This document shows, in pieces, positions 1 to 4,937 of a stretch of 6,285 bases of DNA (positions within the stretch are counted from its first letter, which is position 1; every line of letters begins with the position of its first letter). The stretch lies in assembly GCF_000332455.1 (NCBI RefSeq), contig NZ_AOGY02000004.1:1-6285 (forward strand), read 5' to 3'. The DNA is from Leptospira vanthielii serovar Holland str. Waz Holland = ATCC 700522. GTDB taxonomy: Bacteria; Spirochaetota; Leptospiria; Leptospirales; Leptospiraceae. Both the position numbers and the translations under genes were made by a program. The notes under the pieces were generated by a model. The model was not told the DNA's origin. It worked only from the letters and a program-made list of their open reading frames with translations, and made no database searches.

Positions 1-199
1 GGAACTTAAGCTCTGAGTTTTTTATAGTCACTTTTGAATCGTATTCAATGGTATTGAAAAACTTAATAATTTCTTTCTGTTTGTGCTTTTTAATAAATTC
101 AATGAGTGCGGTGTTTACAGTTTCTCTTTTGGTTTTCAATCCACTTATTGAATAAGCTTCATCAAGTAATTTGGAGTCAATGTTTAGATTAGTGGCCAT
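1..199 (-). CDS. vapB: VapB-type antitoxin (N-terminal 66 residues, cut by window end)
   Basis: The visible protein starts MATNLNIDSKLL and continues with SGLKTKRETVNTAL and a basic KKHKQKEI segment, then NTIEYD. This matches the VapB family that begins M.TNL.ID..LL..A and has K[TS]K.ETVN.AL. In that family the N-terminal half forms a ribbon-helix-helix-like DNA-binding domain and the C-terminal tail neutralises a VapC PIN ribonuclease. The ATG at 199 is the family start. No Shine-Dalgarno sequence precedes it (the preceding bases are ATTACTT), so initiation may be leaderless or nearly so. The cassette begins at 305, and vapC with its attC should follow to the left of the window. An operator-like palindrome lies upstream, as expected for autoregulation. 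The C-terminal toxin-binding tail is not visible, so its partner is inferred. Confidence 0.8.
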   Translation of the reverse strand, partial: MATNLNIDSKLLDEAYSISGLKTKRETVNTALIEFIKKHKQKEIIKFFNTIEYDSKVTIKNSELKF

Positions 200-209
200 A
201 AGTAATTCA

Positions 210-238
210 ATTCTTACACAATTATATGTGTGAGTCAA
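210..238 (-). promoter_or_regulatory. vapB promoter with overlapping palindromic operator
   Basis: On the minus strand TTGACT (233-238) and AAGAAT (210-215) are separated by exactly 17 bases, a plausible -35/-10 pair. Between them lies the palindrome TnACACA-6 bp-TGTGTnA (plus strand 214-233), well placed for repression by VapB. A perfect TATAAT (221-226) inside the palindrome is an alternative -10 with a poor -35, and would give a leader of roughly 15 nt. With the first pair the transcript would start only a few bases before the ATG. This lets the cassette carry its own promoter, as TA cassettes usually do. Confidence 0.55.
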
Positions 239-299
239 TCATATAATTGCCTTTGATTCCACAAATTGTTATGCTTAAGCTTTGGGTTCGCGCAATTGC

Positions 300-460
300 A
301 ACTAACGAACTAGCCTTAACGACGTAGGCTGACCCTGAGTCCCAACGGGACGTTAGGGACTGGAACGACACTTGCGCAGGCAAGGGGAGTGCCAGAAGCC
401 TATGTGTCGCAGACCGAGCGAGGGCTTGTCCCGAAGCGAAGCGTTAAGGCGCTGTTATGC
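300..460 (-). other. attC-like recombination site A (end of the channel cassette)
   Basis: The plus-strand left arm is AACTAAC (300-306) and the right arm is GTTATGC (454-460). Next come L boxes GCCTTAACG and CGTTAAGGC, which pair perfectly, and a middle stem CGTAGGCT/AGCCTATG. Inside are a hairpin with stem GTCCC/GGGAC flanked by CCCT and AGGG, and a second hairpin CTTGCG-GCAAG. The spacer GAACTA on one side faces only GCT on the other, matching the unpaired central spacer of attC. The left arm belongs to the VapB cassette (AGTTGC) and the right arm to the channel cassette (ATGCG), so the outer arms do not match each other, as expected for an integrated site. Confidence 0.8.
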
Positions 461-502
461 GAAGTATCTCAATTTTTTAATAAATTCATTATTTAAATTC
501 AG

Positions 503-1603
503 TTAAAAATCACTATATTGGCGAGATAAAATCCAACCGGTAACCATTACCAGAAGAATACCGGAAAATGCTTCGATAGGAGCAATTATTTTGGATATAC
601 CACATGGAGTTATATCTCCATATCCTACGGTTGTAAATGTTATCGCGCTGAAATATTGCCAATCTAATAAGTTATATTTAGAATTATTAAGATAACCTAT
701 AAATGCATATAAAAACCCAAAAGAAAATATAATGAATAAAGAAAATAGTATCATTCTTGAGGTTGAATAGAAATTTTTAAAGATGCCGTAGATTAAAAAA
801 TTTAATAAAATATTTGGTTTTTTATATTTGTATACGTTGCATAATATGCTATTGCATTCTAAAAATAATGCCCCATTTTTGTTCGTTTTGAATGTATTCA
901 TAAACATAAGAAGTGCTTGAATTAAGTATTCTTTATGTTTTGTATTGTATATTGAATGTGATAAGTTTTCTATTGTTTTGATGTCGATTTCTACGTGAGA
1001 AAATTGTTTCGATAGATCTTTTTGAAACCACATAAAGGAAGAAGTGAATTGATACATTTTGAGTTCACGACCAAAGCTTTCCGAAATTTGAAAATTTGAG
1101 CAACTACCTGTGACTTCAAATAAAGTAAATTTACACTGAAGAATATATAATTGCACTTCTTGTTTACAGATTACCCTACAGTGATCTATTGTTCCAGAGA
1201 TTTGGATAGTTGGATTGATAAACGAAGATTGACTATTACGATGGTTGTATTGAAACAAATTGAATTCACAGTTATCTATAAAAATGTTAGGTCCATCTTT
1301 GTCTAAATAACTAAGGTCATTTTTTTTTCTAGACTTTCCCCGTACATAGATGTTGACTTCTACGAGAGAATCTTCTATACGGAACGTTTCAGAAGTATTT
1401 ATTAATACCCCTGGAATTTCTTTGTTTGGTAAAAGTATAAAAATGCAATTTTTGAAAATAACTGCGCAGCTAAGTTCTAGATAATCAATGTCGACTATGA
1501 CAGTAATATTTTCAAATGTTGCCAAAGCCTGATTATTTGCGATATGTTCTTCGAACTTTGACAAATATAAATGGTAGTTTATTAGAAGTGATTTGTCATA
1601 CAT
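503..1603 (-). CDS. Two-TM potassium-channel-like protein with β-helix-like N-terminal region
   Basis: The 366-residue protein ends in an ion-channel module: TM1 around 283-303, pore helix and selectivity filter TTVGYGD at 324-330, and TM2 around 337-360. The filter is the canonical K+ signature, so a tetrameric K+ channel of the Ion_trans_2 type in the inner membrane is likely. Residues about 30-180 contain spaced short strands with a recurring [FI].[ND]C.F pattern (FKNCIF 50-55, IDNCEF 109-114, ILQCKF 154-159). This suggests a solenoid or β-helix akin to pentapeptide-repeat domains seen on some bacterial channels; that part is inference. Residues about 200-260 are probably helical and link the two. 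The start at 1603 has AAGGA at 1611-1615, seven bases away. Only about 40 bp separate the ATG from the cassette edge at 1643, with no convincing promoter, so expression probably depends on read-through. The cassette spans 306-1643. Confidence 0.8.
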   Translation of the reverse strand: MYDKSLLINYHLYLSKFEEHIANNQALATFENITVIVDIDYLELSCAVIFKNCIFILLPNKEIPGVLINTSETFRIEDSLVEVNIYVRGKSRKKNDLSYLDKDGPNIFIDNCEFNLFQYNHRNSQSSFINPTIQISGTIDHCRVICKQEVQLYILQCKFTLFEVTGSCSNFQISESFGRELKMYQFTSSFMWFQKDLSKQFSHVEIDIKTIENLSHSIYNTKHKEYLIQALLMFMNTFKTNKNGALFLECNSILCNVYKYKKPNILLNFLIYGIFKNFYSTSRMILFSLFIIFSFGFLYAFIGYLNNSKYNLLDWQYFSAITFTTVGYGDITPCGISKIIAPIEAFSGILLVMVTGWILSRQYSDF

Positions 1604-1637
1604 TTATTTTTCCTTATATTTTGTTTTGAGATATTTC

Positions 1638-1799
1638 GCATAACGAACTAGGGGAGACGACGTTCCTCGTAGCTGAGCCTTCGTAGAAGGCGTTAGCGTC
1701 GGCGCGCCTTCTTGCGGAGCGAGAAGCGTGACGGAGAGGAATGTGGCGCAGCCCAAGCGAGGCCTCGTGCCGAAGCGAAGCGTTTCCCCGCTGTTAGTC
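1638..1799 (-). other. attC-like recombination site B (end of the brnTA cassette)
   Basis: The left arm is GCATAAC (1638-1644), from the channel cassette. The right arm is GTTAGTC (1793-1799), from the brnTA cassette. L boxes GGGGAGACG and CGTTTCCCC pair with one G-T wobble on the plus strand. The middle stem is CGTTCCTC/GAGGAATG, again with one G-T. Its inner hairpins differ in sequence from site A but keep the plan: GCCTTC-GTA-GAAGGC, then CTTCTTGCG-GCGAGAAG. These compensatory changes support the folded structure. Confidence 0.8.
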
Positions 1800-1976
1800 G
1801 CAGTAGGTTATTTAATAATTTTTATTATTATTTATACTAAGTTTTTTTTGTTAAATAATATGAAAAGGGAGACGGTTTATTTAGAATTGATCAGCTAATA
1901 TTGAAAATAAGAGAATCCAGTTTCATCTTGAAAAATACTAGATAAATGAAGCGAACTGGAAATTAGAAACTAACAG
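1800..1976. other. AT-rich 3' spacer of the brnTA cassette, no gene seen
   Basis: About 175 bp lie between the antitoxin stop and site B. The stretch is strongly AT-rich, with runs such as TTTAATAATTTTTATT, and holds no ORF worth calling. A weak imperfect hairpin (1917-1959, arms CCAGTTTC and GAACTGG) lacks a U-tract and is not called as a terminator. The first 11 or so bases form part of the extended cassette arm. Confidence 0.6.
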
Positions 1977-2183
1977 TTATGCAGAAAGTTCTTTTTGTAG
2001 TTCAACTTCCTTTTTTAATACTTTATTTATAATTGAATTTATATCTTTACCCTTCGAAATAGCTATTTTCGAAAAATATTCTTCAATATCGTTATCTAGA
2101 TAAATTGGTAGGTGGATATCCTTTTTATCTTTAATGTAAAAAATTCCTTTTTTGCCTTTTGAAAAGTCGTAATTTTTTTTCAT
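1977..2183 (-). CDS. brnA: BrnA-type antitoxin
   Basis: A 68-residue protein starting MKKNYDFSKGKKGIFY, followed by LPIYLDNDIEEYFSKIA and KGKDINSIINKVLKKE. The YDFSKGK.G opening followed by LP.YLD and a ribbon-helix-helix-like C-terminal half is typical of the small CopG/BrnA antitoxins found next to BrnT. The N-terminal part would bind the toxin and the C-terminal helix-turn-helix part would bind the operator. It starts two bases after the brnT stop, so the two are translated from one message in the usual toxin-first order of brnTA. An AGGTAAAG within the end of brnT is a modest ribosome site. The family call leans on the partnership as well as the sequence, and a generic CopG-type antitoxin label would also fit. 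Confidence 0.8.
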   Translation of the reverse strand: MKKNYDFSKGKKGIFYIKDKKDIHLPIYLDNDIEEYFSKIAISKGKDINSIINKVLKKEVELQKELSA

Positions 2184-2185
2184 AA

Positions 2186-2482
2186 CTATTCTTTACCTAG
2201 TCTTTGGAGATATTCATTCTCCTCAGTTCTATTCGCCTGTCTTGCAGAAATTATTCTTATTTTTTCCTCTGATCTATTAGATTTGTCTACAAAAACAACA
2301 ACTACAACGGTAAAATTTTCAATTTTTCCTATGACTAGCCATCTATCCTCATTTTCGGAATGTTTTTCATCTTGTATGTATATAGCATCTTTATCTAGAA
2401 ATACTTCAGAGGCTTGTTTGAATGAAATATTATGCTTTTTTAGGTTTGAGGCGTTTTTCTTATGATCCCATTCAAATAGCAT
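2186..2482 (-). CDS. brnT: BrnT-type ribonuclease toxin
   Basis: A 98-residue protein with the BrnT family layout: FEWDHKKNASNLKKHNISF (3-21), QASEVF (23-28), DRWLVIGKI (46-54), a hydrophobic VVVVVFVD strand, and IRIISARQANRTEENEY (75-91). Known BrnT proteins have a RelE-like fold, cleave RNA, and are held inactive by BrnA. The length is normal and the conserved H and R positions (KH 16-17, RIISAR 76-81) are present, so the toxin looks intact. The start at 2482 is fixed by the family N-terminus. No clear ribosome site precedes it (the bases are TTCAATAAATAT). The gene begins about 100 bp inside the cassette (1644-2582). A stabilising addiction role in the array is inferred, since TA cassettes are commonly thought to protect cassette arrays. 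Confidence 0.9.
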   Translation of the reverse strand: MLFEWDHKKNASNLKKHNISFKQASEVFLDKDAIYIQDEKHSENEDRWLVIGKIENFTVVVVVFVDKSNRSEEKIRIISARQANRTEENEYLQRLGKE

Positions 2483-2576
2483 ATATTTATTGAATAGAAA
2501 CTTTTTAATTTGGTAAATTGCAATTTCTTTTCCTTTTTCTTAAATCTCTTATTTAGAATTAATTTTAACCTATTGC

Positions 2577-2749
2577 GACTAACGAATTAGGCTTACCGAC
2601 GTTTCGTGTAGCTGAGCCTCTTGAAGAGGCGTTAGCGTAACACGGAATGTGCCTTTAGGCCGAGCGAAGGCCCCACGAGATCCAGATTTTTTCAGAAATC
2701 TGAGGCGAAGTGGACAAGGTCCTGAGCGAGCGGTAAGCCGCTGTTAATT
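2577..2749 (-). other. attC-like recombination site C (end of non-coding cassette X1)
   Basis: The left arm is GACTAAC (2577-2583) and the right arm is GTTAATT (2743-2749). L boxes GGCTTACCG and CGGTAAGCC pair perfectly. The middle stem CGTTTCGTGT/ACACGGAATG has wobbles. Inner hairpins are GCCTCTTGAAGAGGC and GGCCGAGCGAAGGCC, with an extra arm CAGATTTTTTCAGAAATCTG that the A, D, F, G and H type lacks. Its spacer reads GAATTAG rather than GAACTAG. It is almost identical to site E from the predicted cleavage point onward, but not before it. Confidence 0.8.
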
Positions 2750-2762
2750 GCAGTTAGTTCGT

Positions 2763-2791
2763 ATAGTAATGAAGTTTAGTCGAAAGGTTCA
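2763..2791 (-). promoter_or_regulatory. Outward promoter candidate of X1, towards brnTA
   Basis: On the minus strand TGAACC (2786-2791) is followed after 17 bases by TACTAT (2763-2768), which matches the -10 consensus at four of six positions. The -35 is poor. The call rests mainly on the same geometry, with a better -35, at the same place in sister cassette X2. A transcript would start next to the R'' box, run through all of site C, and reach brnT after about 270 nt. Confidence 0.35.
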
Positions 2792-2800
2792 TCCAAGCCA

Positions 2801-2922
2801 GCGCAAATTTTTCTCTTAAATCTTAAAAAGCTAAAATCCTTAATAACACATTCAAATTAATATTGCACGCCGAGTCTTTTTAAAAGCTTTAAGCACCACA
2901 AAAATCATAAAAAAATTTGCGC
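2801..2922. repeat. Nested inverted repeat in X1
   Basis: GCGCAAATTTTT at 2801-2812 and its exact reverse complement at 2911-2922 enclose about 98 bp of AT-rich sequence. The same pair, with a different interior, occurs in X2 and in longer form in X3, so it is a shared part of the non-coding cassettes rather than chance. The left copy is followed by TCTCTTAA-TCTTAA, which is also shared. Confidence 0.75.
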
Positions 2923-2949
2923 GTTATAATCATTTGATCAACTAATTGC

Positions 2950-3111
2950 AATTAACGAACTAGTGGAGACGACGTTTCCCGACCCTGAGTCCCGGACGGG
3001 ACGTTAGGGACTGGCACGGAGTTTGCGGATGCAAACGAGTGACAGAAGGGAAATGTGGCGCAGCCCAAGCGAGGCCTTGTGCCGAAGCGCAGCGTTTCCA
3101 TGCTGTTATGC
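2950..3111 (-). other. attC-like recombination site D (end of the PIN cassette)
   Basis: The left arm is AATTAAC (2950-2956), from X1. The right arm is GTTATGC (3105-3111), from the PIN cassette. L boxes GTGGAGACG and CGTTTCCATG pair with plus-strand G-T wobbles. The middle stem is CGTTTCCC/GGGAAATG, and the inner hairpins are GTCCCGGACGGGAC and TTTGCGGATGCAAA. The stop codon of the PIN gene lies inside the R'' box. A minus-strand frame of about 60 codons across this site (2960-3142) is a by-product of the structured repeat. Confidence 0.8.
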
Positions 3112-4083
3112 GCCGTAAGTTAATTTTTTTAAATCCATACAAAACTTAAAGTTTTCTTCATTGAATTGCTTTATGAATTTGAGAAGTTTTTTGTCGAAGG
3201 TTAAAATGTAGTGTTCAGGTATATAAATTAGTAATAGGGAGTCTGCAATATCATTTATTTTGATTTTTCTACCTGTTATGTAATAATCCAAGATAAGTTC
3301 AACTTTATATCTGTATGGAAGTAGGTAGCTCGGATCTTCCATTCTGCTCGTTAAAAAATTAATAATATCTAATTGATTTTTTTTGATATAGTTGATTGCT
3401 TTTTTTGGATAGTGATTTTCTCCATCGTTATGGTTTGCATTTTGAAAATTCTTTAAATAATCGGCGAGATCTAATTGATCTGATACACATTTGATAAAAT
3501 AATTTATAAATATGTAATAAGCATTTGTTAGGTTTTCAAAAGAATCGTTCACGAATTTTATTCTTTTGTCATTATCTGGACAGAAATATGCAGATGTAAT
3601 TTCTTCAGAGAATTTGGGAATCAAATTTTGAATCATGTCCATTAAATAAAAAAAGTTTTTTGAATCAAGTTCTGATTCATTTTCTTCATCTATTTCAGTA
3701 ACCCCTGCTGAATAAGCTAATGTGAAATATAATATTTGAATTAATATAGAGAATGCTTTTGATATCAAAGCTTCGTTTTGAGTTCGAAAAACATTTTGTA
3801 TTTTTTCTGTTTTATCATCCGATTCAAATATTTTTTTAATTATTTCTGTTGTAGGAAATTTAATTTTGTTAGGAACCGAATCTATAATAGATATATTAAA
3901 TTTTGTAATTAAATTTCGAGCAGGTATCGCTCCTAATTGAACTGCTAATTCATTAAAACAAACTAGATTTGTAACTAGCAGACCAATTTCTGTGGAATCA
4001 GACAGCATTTTGATTGATTTTATTATATTATGCCCTGCGGGCTGACTAATTTCTAGAAGTATATTCGTATCAAGTATTAACAT
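3106..4083 (-). CDS. PIN-domain protein with a long helical insertion
   Basis: A 325-residue protein. The N-terminus LILDTNILLE (2-11) carries the first PIN aspartate, D5, and FNELAV (43-48) carries the conserved acidic E45. Near the C-terminus NDIADSLLLI (277-286) supplies D281, and ILTFDKKLLKF (293-303) supplies D297 of the closing T.D..L motif. All four metal-binding acidic positions of a PIN ribonuclease are therefore present. Between E45 and D281 lie about 230 residues, mostly predicted helical, where an ordinary VapC-like PIN (about 130 residues in total) has roughly 50. No antitoxin gene is adjacent, so this is not a simple VapC; a larger PIN-like effector or defence nuclease is possible. 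The gene fills its cassette: the ATG is 18 bases from the cassette edge and the stop lies in the R'' box. No ribosome site or promoter fits in the leader, so expression probably comes from cassette X2 upstream. Confidence 0.75.
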   Translation of the reverse strand: MLILDTNILLEISQPAGHNIIKSIKMLSDSTEIGLLVTNLVCFNELAVQLGAIPARNLITKFNISIIDSVPNKIKFPTTEIIKKIFESDDKTEKIQNVFRTQNEALISKAFSILIQILYFTLAYSAGVTEIDEENESELDSKNFFYLMDMIQNLIPKFSEEITSAYFCPDNDKRIKFVNDSFENLTNAYYIFINYFIKCVSDQLDLADYLKNFQNANHNDGENHYPKKAINYIKKNQLDIINFLTSRMEDPSYLLPYRYKVELILDYYITGRKIKINDIADSLLLIYIPEHYILTFDKKLLKFIKQFNEENFKFCMDLKKLTYGA

Positions 4084-4095
4084 TTAACTTATGGC

Positions 4096-4267
4096 GCATA
4101 ACGAATTAGGCTTACCGACGTTTCGTGTAGCTGAGCCTCTTTAGAGGCGTTAGCGTGACACGGAATGTGCCTTTAGGCCGAGCAAAGGCCCCACGAGATC
4201 CAGATTTTTTCAGAAATCTGAGGCGAAGTGGATAAGGCCCTGAGCGAGCGGTAAGCCGCTGTTAATT
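4096..4267 (-). other. attC-like recombination site E (end of non-coding cassette X2)
   Basis: The left arm is GCATAAC (4096-4102), from the PIN cassette. The right arm is GTTAATT (4261-4267), from X2. L boxes GGCTTACCG and CGGTAAGCC match site C, as do the CAGATTTTTTCAGAAATCTG arm and GAATTAG spacer. The upper hairpin is shortened to GCCTCTTTAGAGGC. If the X2 promoter works, this whole structure becomes the 5' leader of the PIN message. Confidence 0.8.
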
Positions 4268-4280
4268 GCAGTTAGTTCGT

Positions 4281-4309
4281 ATAGTAAAATATTTAAGTCG
4301 AAAGGTCAA
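4281..4309 (-). promoter_or_regulatory. Outward promoter of X2, reading into the PIN gene
   Basis: On the minus strand TTGACC (4304-4309, five of six against TTGACA) is followed by exactly 17 bases and then TACTAT (4281-4286, four of six against TATAAT). The predicted start is about 4274, just before the R'' box of site E. The transcript would run through site E and reach the PIN start codon at 4083 after about 190 nt. X1 has the same spacing and -10 at the same place. Confidence 0.55.
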
Positions 4310-4318
4310 CAAAAGTGA

Positions 4319-4440
4319 GCGCAAATTTTCTCTTAATTCTTAAAAGCAAAAAATGCAAACTGCACTTAAATGGAGAGAAAAGCTTTAATTGTTCTCTTCC
4401 AAAGCTTAAATCGACAACACCTTGCTAAAAAAATTTGCGC
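4319..4440. repeat. Nested inverted repeat in X2
   Basis: GCGCAAATTTT (4319-4329) and AAAATTTGCGC (4430-4440) are exact reverse complements enclosing about 100 bp. The spacing from arm to arm equals that in X1 (122 bp overall) although the enclosed sequence differs, so distance as well as sequence is kept. The left arm is followed by TCTCTTAATTCTTAA, as in X1. Confidence 0.75.
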
Positions 4441-4467
4441 GTTTTCTTCTTTTGATCAACTAATTGC

Positions 4468-4629
4468 AATTAACGAACTAGCTAACCAACGTAGGCTGAC
4501 CCTGAGCCTCCGTACGGAGACGTTAGGGATTGGCACGAGCTTGCGGAAGCAAACGAGTGACAAAAGCCTATGTGCCGAAGGCCAAGCGAGGGCGAAGTCC
4601 CGAAGTGAAGTGGTTAGCGGTAGTTAATT
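4468..4629 (-). other. attC-like recombination site F (end of non-coding cassette X3)
   Basis: The left arm is AATTAAC (4468-4474), from X2. The right arm is GTTAATT (4623-4629), from X3. The L boxes differ from all other sites: CTAACCAAC faces GTGGTTAG, leaving one unpaired A. The middle stem CGTAGGCT/AGCCTATG is shared with site A, and the inner hairpins are CTCCGTACGGAG and CTTGCGGAAGCAAA. The spacer before the R'' box is GGTA rather than GCT. Confidence 0.78.
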
Positions 4630-4677
4630 GCAGTTGGTTTTTGTTGTATTTGCTAATAATACGAAGTGTTTGAAATC

Positions 4678-4910
4678 CCAGCGCGCAAATTTTCTTTCTT
4701 ATTCTTGGTCTTCAAAGCCCGATAATCATTTTTGCATCATGCAAACCGTGACCAAAAAATAATAGGAAATGTAGCGAAATAAATCTCTTAATTCTTATTC
4801 TTTTCTTTAAAGCGCTTGAATCATTAACAAAGTAATAAAACCGATATAAAGATCTATTATTGAATTGAGCAAAGTTGGACTCTCACCTTTTAAGAAAAAT
4901 TGCGCGCTGG
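4678..4910. repeat. Nested inverted repeat in X3, 19 bp arms
   Basis: The arm at 4678-4696 (starting CCAGCGCGCAAATTTT) and the arm at 4892-4910 (ending TTGCGCGCTGG) are reverse complements at 18 of 19 positions. They contain the GCGCAA-TTTT core of X1 and X2. Inside lie a short perfect palindrome TTTGCATCATGCAAA (4731-4745) and flanking TTGGTC (4705-4710) / GACCAA (4750-4755), which could form a secondary hairpin. Confidence 0.75.
4682..4825 (+). repeat. Duplicated inner module in X3
   Basis: The block from about 4682 (GCGCAAATTTTCTTTCTTATTC, then CTTCAAAGC) resembles that from about 4773 (GCGAAATAAATCTCTTAATTC, then CTTTAAAGC, ATCATT). Both follow the left-arm pattern seen once in X1 and X2. 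A tandem duplication of about 90 bp followed by drift would account for X3 being about 100 bp longer. The match is imperfect and judged by eye. Confidence 0.45.
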
Positions 4911-4937
4911 TTTTTTTGAATAGAATTAACCAATTGC

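Larger units (their letters stand above)
2583..2955 (-). mobile_element. Non-coding cassette X1
   Basis: This 373 bp cassette consists of site C plus about 200 bp without a supportable gene; the longest minus-strand ATG frame in it is about 18 codons. Its ends are complementary over 17 bases with the single position-11 difference seen in every cassette. It holds the inverted repeat GCGCAAATTTTT (2801-2812) and AAAAATTTGCGC (2911-2922), and a promoter-like element facing the brnTA cassette. It is a sister of X2: both share the bases following the R'' box (GTTAGTTCGTATAGTA), the block GTCGAAAGGT and the inverted repeat, whereas the centre has diverged. A small RNA or a promoter module are possible roles; neither is shown. 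Confidence 0.75.
4102..4473 (-). mobile_element. Non-coding cassette X2
   Basis: This 372 bp cassette is site E plus about 200 bp without a credible gene; the plus-strand frame 4370-4627 crosses site F and is discounted. Its ends are complementary over 17 bases with the constant position-11 difference. It contains the nested repeat GCGCAAATTTT/AAAATTTGCGC and the best promoter candidate among the non-coding cassettes. Similarity to X1 is near-complete through the attC and the promoter block, then patchy in the centre. This suggests a duplicated cassette whose interior is less constrained than its ends. Confidence 0.75.

Noticed and set aside
268..276. GTTATGC upstream of vapB, considered as a relic recombination core
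   Set aside because: It stands alone in AT-rich sequence with no complementary arm. A seven-base match is expected by chance at some places here.
1917..1959. Imperfect hairpin after brnA, considered as a terminator
   Set aside because: The stem is interrupted, the loop is long, and no T-run follows in the direction of transcription.
1974..1981. GTTATGC at the brnA stop codon, considered as an extra R box
   Set aside because: No L box, partner arm or structured middle is nearby. The bases are the stop codon and last codon of the antitoxin.
2283..2465. Plus-strand open frame of 60 codons
   Set aside because: It is antisense to brnT, whose family match is clear, and its composition is that of a shadow frame.
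2960..3142. Minus-strand open frame of 60 codons across site D
   Set aside because: It is almost entirely a translation of the attC-like site, overlapping the end of the PIN gene. Similar frames appear in other sites because the repeat has few stops.
4370..4627. Plus-strand open frame of 85 codons
   Set aside because: It starts in the AT-rich part of X2 and runs through site F. Its second half is a translation of the structured repeat, it has no ribosome site, and it opposes every other gene.
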